Shown here in pieces: positions 52,081 to 59,968 of a DNA stretch of 64,000 bases (within the stretch, counting starts at the first letter, position 1; each line of letters begins with the position of its first letter). The position numbers were made by a program, and so were the translations under genes. Origin of the DNA: CAZROT01 sp964601895 (GTDB lineage: Bacteria > Pseudomonadota > Gammaproteobacteria > Enterobacterales > Enterobacteriaceae); the NCBI GenBank assembly GCA_964601895.1, contig CAZROT010000010.1, forward strand, positions 1 to 64,000, written 5' to 3'. Below the pieces are notes generated by a model. The model made no database searches and was not told the origin of the DNA. It saw nothing but the letters and a program-made list of their open reading frames with translations.

Positions 52081-53355
52081 ATGACAGACTCGCTGATTTT
52101 GTGTGAGAAATACATGAGTTACGATATGACAGCCTCTGCACGTTTTATTCATGCAACGGGAAAGCATTTGCCTGTTCTGGCAGCATTGCTGCTTGGTTTT
52201 TCGTTACCGGTATCTAACCGGCTGATGCATATTGCGTTAGTACTGGTGCTGATATGCCTGTTGCGCCACCATAACACTGGCCACATGCGACAGTTATTGC
52301 GTAATCCTCTTGTCTGGCTTCCGGCGCTCATGTTCGGGCTGCTTGCACTTTCTCTTTTTTTTCATGACCACGACTATGGTCCCGACATGGTGGGAAAATA
52401 CAAAAAGCTGTTGTACATCATGCCACTTGCGCTTTTTTTTCTTCTGCTACCTGGCCTGATTGCTATGTTTGCTGCAGGATTTTTGCTGGCAAATACCCTG
52501 GTGCTTACACTGAGCCTGGCTGGCGGTGTATTTCACCTCTTCCCTGAATACATCGACCCGATGAATCCCCTCATTTTTAAGTTTCAGATTACGCAGAACT
52601 TTTTTATGGCACTGTCGGTTCTGCTCTGGCTTGAACTGGCACGTACCCGGCAGGGATTCTGGCGCGCCATCAGTCTGTTAATGGCGCTGTTAGCCAGCTG
52701 GAATGTATTATTTATGATTATGGGGCGCACCGGCTATGTGGCACTGATTATCGGTGTGAGTACATGGCTGCTGCTGGCGCTGCGTCCACGTCAGCGGTGG
52801 GCGGCTGGTGCATTAATCATCATTGCGGTGAGCCTGTTGTTTGCCGTACCAAATCGTCCCTCTGCGCAACTGAAATCCAGCCTGCAGGAGGTGCAGCACT
52901 GCTTAAAGCAGTTTGACGTGAGTACCTGGGATTCCTGCCATTCTTCTATGGGGCAGCGTACATCGTTTGTCCTGCTTTCTCTGGGGCTGATAGCGCAGGC
53001 ACCCCTTCTCGGCAATGGTGCCGGAAGTTTCTGGTACGATAATCGCACCATCGATTTCACTACGCATAATCCGCATAACCAGTATTTGCTGGAAACCGTG
53101 CAGAGTGGAGTAACCGGACTCCTTGTGTTTCTGTTATGGATGATTAGCTTTGCCTGTGCGGCATGGAAACAGACGCCGGCGTTCAGAAACCTGCTGATAG
53201 CGATGCTGATAAGCTACCTGAGCTGCCATCTGTTTAACTCGTTTCTGCTGGATTCTGCAGAGGGGCATCTGTTTGTTATCCTGACGGCCATGCTTTGCGG
53301 TATGAGTATCAGCGCAAAAAAACCTGACTCTGATATCGCTGTGGTTAAGCGCTAG
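52081..53355 (+). CDS. waaL: O-antigen ligase-like membrane protein (WaaL/Wzy-C family)
   Basis: A 424-residue protein with about ten to twelve membrane segments and the Wzy_C signature: a periplasmic loop with MGQRTSFVLLSLGLI, then GNGAGSF and HNPHNQYLLETVQSGVTGLL, where His and Arg are needed for ligase activity. It would join O-antigen (or another undecaprenyl-linked glycan) to lipid A-core. AGGG precedes ATG 52081; ATGs at 52114 and 52126 are also possible. It forms a pair with waaQ and ends against brnQ with a shared hairpin. Ligase versus polymerase cannot be decided from sequence alone. Confidence 0.85.
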   Translation: MTDSLILCEKYMSYDMTASARFIHATGKHLPVLAALLLGFSLPVSNRLMHIALVLVLICLLRHHNTGHMRQLLRNPLVWLPALMFGLLALSLFFHDHDYGPDMVGKYKKLLYIMPLALFFLLLPGLIAMFAAGFLLANTLVLTLSLAGGVFHLFPEYIDPMNPLIFKFQITQNFFMALSVLLWLELARTRQGFWRAISLLMALLASWNVLFMIMGRTGYVALIIGVSTWLLLALRPRQRWAAGALIIIAVSLLFAVPNRPSAQLKSSLQEVQHCLKQFDVSTWDSCHSSMGQRTSFVLLSLGLIAQAPLLGNGAGSFWYDNRTIDFTTHNPHNQYLLETVQSGVTGLLVFLLWMISFACAAWKQTPAFRNLLIAMLISYLSCHLFNSFLLDSAEGHLFVILTAMLCGMSISAKKPDSDIAVVKR

Positions 53356-53370
53356 CGATATCAGTACAGT
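53330..53370. terminator. Bidirectional hairpin between waaL and brnQ
   Basis: CTGATATCGCT (53330-53340) and AGCGATATCAG (53354-53364) form a perfect 11-bp stem over the waaL stop codon. On the minus strand AGTCAGG and a T run follow, so it can end brnQ transcripts; on plus the T run is lacking. Confidence 0.55.
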
Positions 53371-53371
53371 A

Positions 53372-54532
53372 TCAGTAGAGAAGCCATCCAGCCTGGATAA
53401 AAATCATCAGCAATAACAGGCCATAAAATACGCTTTTTTTAACAGCATGTAATTTTCTGGTGACACAGCTGAGCAGGGTTAATGCAATAATCCCGGGATA
53501 TGACACTTCCAGCGCAGGCACCAGAAATGCGGCTATTCCTTTAAAATTAAATAAGGAAATTAAGAAAGCAATCAGCGTTGTTATCGACAGCACAACAATA
53601 AATTTATCCTCCTTTAATTTCAGCAGGGAACACAAATAGTTGGCGTAAATATTATTCAGCGCGACCGCAGTCGTCAGACAGGAAAATAACATTACAATGC
53701 TGATAAACCAGGTCGCCTGTGGTCCCATCACCTGCGTGGCAATGGTCGCTAACATAAATTCGGGCGGTGTACTGGCTATCAGGTCAGCATAATGTGCACC
53801 CAAAAAGATAAATCCCATATACACGGTAGCCAGCAGTGTTGCGCCAATGATGCTGGGCTTGATGGCGAATTTTATTGCTGCACGATGGGTGGTCTGCGGG
53901 GGTAAAATACGCTGTATCTGCGAGAATATCAGTGCAGAAAAAAAGAAAGCAGCGAACAGATCCATGGTCTGGTAACCGGTGATAAACCCACTATAAAAAG
54001 CATCCTGTGGCATCATATCACTGGTGTCTGTCAACGGAGTGCTATTGGCGATGCCGGTTATAATCAGAATACCCAGGGCTACCAGTAATACCGGGCTCAT
54101 CCATTTACCGATGGCATTGATCATGCGTTGATTTTTTAAACAGAAGAAAAAAACCGTAATACAAAACAGCGTGCTGAAAAGCTCGAGTGAAATTTGCGTG
54201 GTCATATAACTCATGCCGCCGTATGCGACCGTGATACAGCGCGGTACCACGCCAAAAGAGCCCAGCAGGGATAAGGTAAACAGCGGTAATGCGACCTTTG
54301 CCAGTTTTCCTGCTTCGGCAAAAAATGCGATATAGCTGCCTTTATGCAGTTTGACGACAAAAAGCCCTAAAAAAGGCAGGACAATACCGGTAATAAAAAG
54401 ACCAAGGAAGCCTGCAAACCAGTACTGGCCTGTCATCTGGCCAATTTTAACAGGAAAAACCAGATTACCTGAGCCAAAAAACATGGCGAAAAGGGCAAAA
54501 CCATAAATAAGCATCGATTTGAATTGTTTCAT
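53372..54532 (-). CDS. brnQ: BrnQ-family branched-chain amino acid transporter
   Basis: A 386-residue inner-membrane protein with about twelve helices. The N-terminal YGFALFAMFFGSGNLVFPVK is the LIVCS/BrnQ signature, and the SGFITGYQTMDLFAAFFFSA segment is also typical. It takes up leucine, isoleucine and valine with Na+ or H+. The protein is somewhat shorter than E. coli BrnQ (about 439) and looks closer to the short BrnQ types seen in intracellular bacteria (recalled, unverified). Uptake of host amino acids would fit a symbiotic or intracellular life. Confidence 0.88.
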   Translation of the reverse strand: MKQFKSMLIYGFALFAMFFGSGNLVFPVKIGQMTGQYWFAGFLGLFITGIVLPFLGLFVVKLHKGSYIAFFAEAGKLAKVALPLFTLSLLGSFGVVPRCITVAYGGMSYMTTQISLELFSTLFCITVFFFCLKNQRMINAIGKWMSPVLLVALGILIITGIANSTPLTDTSDMMPQDAFYSGFITGYQTMDLFAAFFFSALIFSQIQRILPPQTTHRAAIKFAIKPSIIGATLLATVYMGFIFLGAHYADLIASTPPEFMLATIATQVMGPQATWFISIVMLFSCLTTAVALNNIYANYLCSLLKLKEDKFIVVLSITTLIAFLISLFNFKGIAAFLVPALEVSYPGIIALTLLSCVTRKLHAVKKSVFYGLLLLMIFIQAGWLLY

Positions 54533-54931
54533 TCTTTTTTCTCCGAAGGTCGTCGGTAAGAAGCAGTATTTTCAGTGAGAAATCAGGCTTTATAGTGGCG
54601 CGCTGGCCACAGTGACGACAGCAGAAGAGACAGGAAAACCAGGGTGGAATAGGTTTAAAATGTAAGGTAAACGGGCTGTTATAGTACAATAGCGTGTAAA
54701 CGCTGCTCCCGTTTCTGTGCACTGGCAATACCCCATGGCAGTCAGTTGCGAACTGCGCATTTTACTGGCCTGTGGGCGGTGATTTTTCATCTGATTTTGC
54801 CTTAGTGCGTGGTGCCAATACCGATGTGTACAATATAAATATAACCGGGCCAAAAAGCACACAGCGTTACTGGTGAGCTACGCTGGCTGTACTGGCCTGA
54901 GACGTCATACAATAAGGGGTATTGTCAGGGA
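54533..54931. other. 399-bp intergenic region before bamE
   Basis: In relatives recN stands in front of bamE. I see no recN sequence here; frames on both strands look like noise. The left end should hold the brnQ promoter. No repeats or hairpins stand out. Confidence 0.5.
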
Positions 54932-55249
54932 ATGCAATTATTACAGGATAGTGCCCTGAAAATGGTGAAAACCACAATAGCGCAGCGTGCAAATGCTTCC
55001 TCAGTGACTATCAACGCGCTGTCGCTAGCTGCCTGCGAGCATGAAATCGCCCACAGCATGAGCGCGGGATATCGTTGCGCGGAGGTGTGGAAAAAACGCA
55101 AAATAAATCAGAGTCAAAAGAGGCAACATGGCGTGAAAATTGGGCTTGTTAGTGCTAAAGGCTTTGCAACTGCAGCCGGGTTCATTATTATCCCTGTCCT
55201 TATCCTCTGTTTCCTCTATTTAAGGAATTGTTTGTATGTGCGTGCATAA
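54932..55249 (+). CDS. Doubtful small protein, 105 aa
   Basis: A plus-strand frame with GGGA just before ATG 54932. It has a polar N-terminal part and one possible C-terminal membrane helix (GFATAAGFIIIPVLILCFLY). No family is recognised and coding quality is uncertain. It lies where recN would be expected, but shows no RecN motif. It may be a small membrane protein or chance. Confidence 0.3.
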   Translation: MQLLQDSALKMVKTTIAQRANASSVTINALSLAACEHEIAHSMSAGYRCAEVWKKRKINQSQKRQHGVKIGLVSAKGFATAAGFIIIPVLILCFLYLRNCLYVRA

Positions 55250-55388
55250 GCTGTTTTCACTCTTCAGGAACCTGATAAGAACCTGTCAGCATCAGAGTCA
55301 GTCTGCTGAGTTATTCTTCAGAGACATTGCTGCGTTTTGTTCCTCTCACGCTGCTCCGATAAGGTGGAAAATTAGCGGGCGGGCACTC

Positions 55389-55697
55389 ATGAATGCCGTC
55401 GCTGCACTGTCGCTTGTCATGCTTACTGCCTGCGCTACGCTGCAAAAAATAGTGTATCGCCCTGATATTAACCAGGGCAACTGGCTGTCATCAGGTGATG
55501 CTGCCCGAATCCATAAAGGGATGACACAACAGCAGGTTGCTTATACGCTCGGTACACCCATGATGGAGGATCCTTTTGGCAGCAGCACATGGTTTTATAT
55601 CTTTCGCCAGCAATCAGGCAGAGAATCCGCGACACAGCAGACACTGATACTGACGTTTGATAAAAACGCTACCCTGGTCGATATTAAAAACGAATAA
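55389..55697 (+). CDS. bamE: BamE (SmpA), outer-membrane assembly lipoprotein
   Basis: The mature part is clear: VYRPDINQGNWLSSGDAARI, KGMTQQQVAYTLGTPMMEDP, FGSSTWFYIFRQQ. A lipobox (VMLTAC) precedes it. BamE supports the BAM complex that inserts outer-membrane proteins. From ATG 55389 the protein has 102 residues, with a very short signal peptide. The alignment with E. coli suggests that the start used to be 11 codons upstream, where ATA now stands in front of RWKISGRAL; the frame is open back to 55236. So the start is unsure. Confidence 0.85.
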   Translation: MNAVAALSLVMLTACATLQKIVYRPDINQGNWLSSGDAARIHKGMTQQQVAYTLGTPMMEDPFGSSTWFYIFRQQSGRESATQQTLILTFDKNATLVDIKNE

Positions 55698-55788
55698 ACG
55701 CTTTTGGCTGGGTGTTTTTGCGCGCAGTGACTGCTGGCATTACGCCTGACTGCGTCAGTCATCTGGCTGTTTAATCGCTGATGGCGCA

Positions 55789-56073
55789 TTATTTTTTTAC
55801 CCGCTGTGCACGCTGACGGCGTAGTTCTTTCGGATCAGTCATCAGTGGCCGGTATATTTCTATTCGACAGCCTGCCTGTACGCTATCTTCCAGGGTAACT
55901 ACGCGTCCATAAATGCCGACTTTATTTTTGCCAAGATCAATATCACGGCGAATTTCCAGCAGGCCGGATGCCATTATTGCCTGCCTGACCGTACTTTGTG
56001 GAGCAACCGCAACGCTGATAACATACTGATGCTCAGGGAGCGCATACACGACATCCACTGTTATTTCATGCAT
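55789..56073 (-). CDS. ratB: RatB / RnfH-family protein (UPF0125)
   Basis: A 94-residue ubiquitin-like beta-grasp protein from ATG 56073 (MHEITVDVVYALPEHQYVIS). Conserved are the GL-EIRRDIDL-KNKVGIYGR stretch and RIEIYRPLMTDPKELRR at the C-terminus. The start overlaps the ratA end by 8 bases, the conserved ratAB layout. Its role is poorly known; it is the usual partner gene of ratA. Confidence 0.9.
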   Translation of the reverse strand: MHEITVDVVYALPEHQYVISVAVAPQSTVRQAIMASGLLEIRRDIDLGKNKVGIYGRVVTLEDSVQAGCRIEIYRPLMTDPKELRRQRAQRVKK

Positions 56074-56500
56074 GATAAACCTCGTGCGCGCGCCGGGTAA
56101 ATGCCTGTACCATGCTGGCGGCAAGCTCCTTAAAAATGCGTCCAAAAGTTATTTCGATAAGAGTATTGGTGAACTCAAAATCCAGGTACAATTCAACCTT
56201 ACAGGCATCGGGTCTGAGCGGGGTAAAACGCCAGACGCCCATCAGCTGGCGAAACGGTCCTTCTATCAGCTGCATAGTGATGCTGTGGTTATCGGAGAGG
56301 GTATTACGCGTAACAAAGGTTTTACGGATGCCAGCTTTTGCCACCTCGACCGCTGCCATCATTTCATGTTCACTGGCATTGATGACTCTGCCGCCTGTGC
56401 AACCGGGTAAAAATAGCGGATAAGAGGGTATATCATTAACCAGCTGATACATCTGTGCGGCACTGAAGGGAACCAGTGCAGACCGACTGACTTGTGGCAT
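56066..56500 (-). CDS. ratA: RatA, ribosome association toxin / CoQ-binding START-domain protein
   Basis: A 144-residue START-like protein starting at ATG 56500 (MPQVSRSALVPFSAAQMYQL), with AGGAAATGCT before it; the frame is open further upstream but homology begins here. RatA blocks joining of the ribosomal subunits in E. coli, and its relatives (Coq10) bind ubiquinone. Conserved parts are DIPSYPLFLPGC, VEVAKAGIRKTFVTRN, GPFRQLMGVWRFTPL and FEFTNTLIEITFGRIF. It is divergent from smpB by 150 bases, as in E. coli. Confidence 0.92.
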   Translation of the reverse strand: MPQVSRSALVPFSAAQMYQLVNDIPSYPLFLPGCTGGRVINASEHEMMAAVEVAKAGIRKTFVTRNTLSDNHSITMQLIEGPFRQLMGVWRFTPLRPDACKVELYLDFEFTNTLIEITFGRIFKELAASMVQAFTRRAHEVYHA

Positions 56501-56650
56501 AGCATTTCCTGTAAAATTCCAGGACAGCGACGCATCATAGCGATTCAGCGTCTTTAAGGAAAATTGCTGTCCTGCAGTCATAAAAACAACGTCAGTGACA
56601 TCCCGCGCCGACAGTTTCATTAATTATTAACAACAGTATAATGCGTCATT

Positions 56651-57136
56651 ATGATAAAAAAGAAAAAAACTGCCAAATCGGGCTCGGCGACCATCGCACA
56701 GAATAAGCGTGCCCGTCATGAATATGTTATTGAAGAAGAGCTTGAAGCTGGTCTTGCTCTGCAGGGATGGGAAGTGAAATCTCTGCGTGCGGGTAAGGCG
56801 AATATCAGTGACAGTTACGTGGTGCTGAAAAAAGGGGAGGCCTGGCTGTTTGGCGCCACTATCACTCCTCTTGGTGTCGCTTCTTCTCATGTTGTCTGTG
56901 AGCCGATGCGCACCCGTAAGCTACTGCTCAATCAGCGTGAGCTGAATTCCCTGTATGGTCGTGTGAATCGGGAAGGCTATACGATTGTGGCGCTGTCGAT
57001 GTACTGGAAAAATGCCTGGAGCAAAATCAAAATCGGTGTGGCTAAGGGCAAGAAAGAGCATGATAAGCGTGATGATGAGAAAAACAGGGAATGGCAGCGT
57101 GATAAAGCACGCATCATGAAAGCCAGCAATCGCTGA
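56651..57136 (+). CDS. smpB: SmpB, tmRNA-binding protein
   Basis: A 161-residue protein of normal length. It carries tmRNA to stalled ribosomes. Conserved are NKRARHEYVIEEELEAGLAL, QGWEVKSLRAGKANISDSYV and the basic C-terminal tail (KKEHDKRDDEKNREWQRDKA) that enters the mRNA channel. It is directly upstream of ssrA. Confidence 0.97.
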   Translation: MIKKKKTAKSGSATIAQNKRARHEYVIEEELEAGLALQGWEVKSLRAGKANISDSYVVLKKGEAWLFGATITPLGVASSHVVCEPMRTRKLLLNQRELNSLYGRVNREGYTIVALSMYWKNAWSKIKIGVAKGKKEHDKRDDEKNREWQRDKARIMKASNR

Positions 57137-57315
57137 ACGCTGATTTACCCGTACAGCCACTTTATTCTGCCCGCCGAAAAAATCACCAGCCGCTGCGGCA
57201 GTAGCGAGGGTGACTGTGGTCCCCAGGGCGATTTTTAGCCAATCGGCGTAGCGCACAGAAAAAACAGGCTGTATGGCAGCGTGCTGTTCTGCTATACTCT
57301 GTCGGGAACGCTTTT

Positions 57316-57701
57316 GGGGCTGATTCTGGATTCGACGAAATTCACGAAGCCCAAGGTGCATGCCGAGGTGCGGTAGGCCTCGTAAAAAAGCCGCAAAAAA
57401 ATAGTCGCAAACGACGAAAACCACAATTCTGTAGCTGCAGCAGCAGCCTAATCAGCCTAAAAAACTGACAGAATCCTCTCTCCCCAGCCTTGGCTCTCAG
57501 GACGGGGATAAAGAGAGGTCAAACTTAATAGAGCTCGCGTGGAAGCCCTGCCTTGGGCGGAAGCGTTAAATTTAATTAAGGCTAGTTTGTCAGTGGCGTG
57601 TCCGTCCGCAGCTGGCCGGCGAATGTAAAGACCGGACTACGCATGTAGTACCGACGGTCCAGGTGTTTCGGACGCGGGTTCAACTCCCGCCAGCTCCACC
57701 A
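57316..57701 (+). ncRNA. ssrA: tmRNA
   Basis: The 5' end GGGGCTGATTCTGGATTCGA and the 3' end CAACTCCCGCCAGCTCCACC(A) form the tRNA-like part, with the T-arm GGGTTCAACTCCC. The reading part starts at the resume codon GCA after AATAGTC (57402-57404 region) and reads ANDENHNSVAAAAA followed by TAA. The E. coli tag is ANDENYALAA, so the middle of the tag has changed and the tail is five Ala. Pseudoknot stems further down (CTCTCTCCCC..GGGGATAAAGAGAGG) are preserved. Confidence 0.97.
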
Positions 57702-57705
57702 ATCA

Positions 57706-57748
57706 TAACCCCTTCAGTCAGCAATGGTTGAAGGGGTTTCTCTTTTTA
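57706..57748 (+). terminator. ssrA terminator
   Basis: AACCCCTTCA pairs with TGAAGGGGTT over a loop of 12 bases, followed by TCTCTTTTT, directly after the CCA end. Confidence 0.9.
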
Positions 57749-57770
57749 ACAGGTTTACTCTGCTGCTCTG

Positions 57771-58931
57771 TTAATCCGCAATAATATGCGGATAGAAGCG
57801 CGATAAATCCTGCGTGATGATAGCGTGATCTTCACGCAGGCCCATGCCACAGGGTTTGTCGTCGACCAGCCAGCTACCCGTCAGGGCGTAACTGTTGCCA
57901 AAGCGCGGCAGTTCATGAAACTGTTGAATAATGGTTCCCTCGGTGCCATAAGGGCCATCAGTGTGCATCACGACCTCACCATTTTTTACTATCTGGATAT
58001 TGGCGCCTTCGCGTGAAAACAGCGGCTTTATAACGTAATGCTCAAGCCGCGGGTGCTCATCTTCGGCAAACCAGGCAGGCAGCAGATTAGGGTGGTCAGG
58101 AAACATCTCCCACAACAGGGGTAACAGTGCCTTATTAGAGAGGATGCTTTTCCAGCCTGGCTCCATCCAGAGAACACCGGCATCGGACAGCTTGGTTGAG
58201 AAGGTTTCACGGAACATATGTTCCCACGGATAAAGCTTAAACAGATGCGTAATCACCTGATCATCAGGATCGGTAAACTGGCCTTTTTCTCCCAGACCAA
58301 TCTCCTCAATAAAGAGAAAACGGTTAGCCAGACCGGCTTCTTCTGCACAATCCTGCAGATACTGAAGTGTACAGCGGTCTTCTTCACTGTGCTGACAACA
58401 GGATAAATGCAGCAGGTCAACGCCATGGTCTGCTTTTAAAGCAGTAAAGCGTTCGATTAACCGTTCCTGAACACTGTTATATTGATCGACATCACTGCTT
58501 AAGTGACCGCTGTTAATCTGGTCTTCCAGCCACAACCATTGAAAAAAAGCACTCTCATACAGAGAAGTCGGTGTGTCCGCATTGTTTTCCAGTAGTTTTG
58601 CCGCATTTGTACCATCCCAGGCGAGATCAAGCCGTGAATACAGGGATGGCTGTCTGGTTTGCCAGGAACGTCTGACAAATTCATGACAATGCTTTGGGAT
58701 ACGGAATTTAGTCAGCAGCAGTTCGCTGTTGATGACTTTTTCCACAGCCTGCAGGCACAGGTGGTGCAGCTCTGCTGTGGTTTTTTCCAGCTCTTCAATC
58801 TGCGCAAGGGTGAACTGATAACAGGCATCTTCGCACCAGTAAGGCTCGCCATACAGGGTATGAAAATCAAAGCCGAATTCGCTGGCTTTTGCACGCCAGT
58901 CGGGGCGCTCAGTCATGGTCAGGCGTTTCAT
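57771..58931 (-). CDS. ygiC: YgiC, ATP-grasp glutathionylspermidine-synthase-like protein
   Basis: A 386-residue protein of the same length as E. coli YgiC. It keeps RPDWRAKASEFGFDFHTLYG, PSLYSRLDLAWDG, LLENNADTPTSLYE and the ATP-binding KPLFSREGANIQIV segment. It resembles the synthetase domain of glutathionylspermidine synthetase; the real substrate is unknown. It is 9 bases after ygiB on the same strand, as in the tolC-ygiB-ygiC unit. Confidence 0.95.
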   Translation of the reverse strand: MKRLTMTERPDWRAKASEFGFDFHTLYGEPYWCEDACYQFTLAQIEELEKTTAELHHLCLQAVEKVINSELLLTKFRIPKHCHEFVRRSWQTRQPSLYSRLDLAWDGTNAAKLLENNADTPTSLYESAFFQWLWLEDQINSGHLSSDVDQYNSVQERLIERFTALKADHGVDLLHLSCCQHSEEDRCTLQYLQDCAEEAGLANRFLFIEEIGLGEKGQFTDPDDQVITHLFKLYPWEHMFRETFSTKLSDAGVLWMEPGWKSILSNKALLPLLWEMFPDHPNLLPAWFAEDEHPRLEHYVIKPLFSREGANIQIVKNGEVVMHTDGPYGTEGTIIQQFHELPRFGNSYALTGSWLVDDKPCGMGLREDHAIITQDLSRFYPHIIAD

Positions 58932-58940
58932 TAAGCTGGC

Positions 58941-59642
58941 TCAACCGCCGGTCATATTACGCCGGTGTGCGCCGGGTTTTGTCTGCGTTGCCTTGTTACG
59001 TTGTTCTGCTCTGGCAACAGATTCACCAAAACCACCACGGGTAATGGTTTTCGTCACACTGGGTTTTGGTGTCATGGCGTTCTTTGGTACGGTGATGGTA
59101 CGCCCTGGGGTTGCCGGGCCGTAGCTTTTACCACTGGCATCAACAAATTTCCCATTAGCAGGGCTGGCCGTTGAGGCAGAAGTAAACAGTGGTTGCTGCA
59201 TAAATCCACCACCGCTACTCATCATACGCCCCATCATATAGCCTGCCATCATTGGCATCCAGAAGCTGCCGCTTTGCGCTGATGTCTGTGTGCTAGTGGC
59301 GCTGGTGTACGTAGATGACGAGTCAGTTACCGGGGTGGGCAGCTGGGTTTGTGCGCATTGGGATTCACCAAACTCAGCAACACAATCTTCCCTGGACGCG
59401 TATTTGGGCGCAGTTCTGGCCGCTTCTTTTAACGCGTTATTATAAGTAGTAACACAATGTTCACTCATGCCTGGATTGGAGCGCGAACAATCATCAGCAT
59501 TCTGGTAGAGACGAACGGTTTCATCTGTTTTTTCACAGCCTGTCAGCATCAGTGCTGTACTGATTGCCAGCGCAATTGGCGCTATACGCCAGCATTTGCG
59601 AAATGCGTCCTGGTGAATATGTTTAGTTCGTTTGCCTGCCAT
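58941..59642 (-). CDS. ygiB: YgiB, DUF1190 lipoprotein-like protein
   Basis: A 233-residue protein. The N-terminal helix ends in LMLTGCEKTDE, a lipoprotein-type site. Conserved DUF1190 features are Cys-containing NADDCSRSNPGMSEHC and FGESQCAQ, a Met/Gly-rich stretch (MPMMAGYMMGRMMSSGGGFM) and a C-terminal GGFGESVARAEQ. It lies between tolC and ygiC, and is probably co-transcribed with them. Function in the envelope is unknown. Confidence 0.93.
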   Translation of the reverse strand: MAGKRTKHIHQDAFRKCWRIAPIALAISTALMLTGCEKTDETVRLYQNADDCSRSNPGMSEHCVTTYNNALKEAARTAPKYASREDCVAEFGESQCAQTQLPTPVTDSSSTYTSATSTQTSAQSGSFWMPMMAGYMMGRMMSSGGGFMQQPLFTSASTASPANGKFVDASGKSYGPATPGRTITVPKNAMTPKPSVTKTITRGGFGESVARAEQRNKATQTKPGAHRRNMTGG

Positions 59643-59968
59643 TTGACTAAGACCTCCACTTTTTCCCGTTGTTTTTTCTGGGCCTGAAAGCCTGAAATCA
59701 GGCTGACCTATTAAAGCACCATCACCAGAATAGCGTCAAATTCTGTACAATGATTGTGTGTGATGGCAGGTTAAAAGAGGCCTGTGTGTATTATGGCGCG
59801 GGGAAAAACTTTTTTAAAGGATATATACGCAGATATTTCAAAGCGATAACTGTACTATTTTTATGAATGTTAACTAATTTTTTTGCTATGTTAGCCTGAA
59901 CTGACCGACTTTCTGTGCCTGTGCTGATGCAAGCAGGGTTAACAGGTCAGTGGTTAACAAAGGGTATT
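59643..59968. other. 326-bp spacer between tolC and ygiB
   Basis: No gene is seen. On the minus strand this is downstream of tolC. AT-rich DNA near 59800-59890 may carry a promoter for ygiB. A direct repeat-like GTTAACAGGTCAGTGGTTAAC (59938-59958) has GTTAAC at both ends. Confidence 0.45.

Noticed and set aside
56921..57424. 167-residue minus frame over smpB and tmRNA
   Set aside because: Overlaps two well identified genes and has no match.
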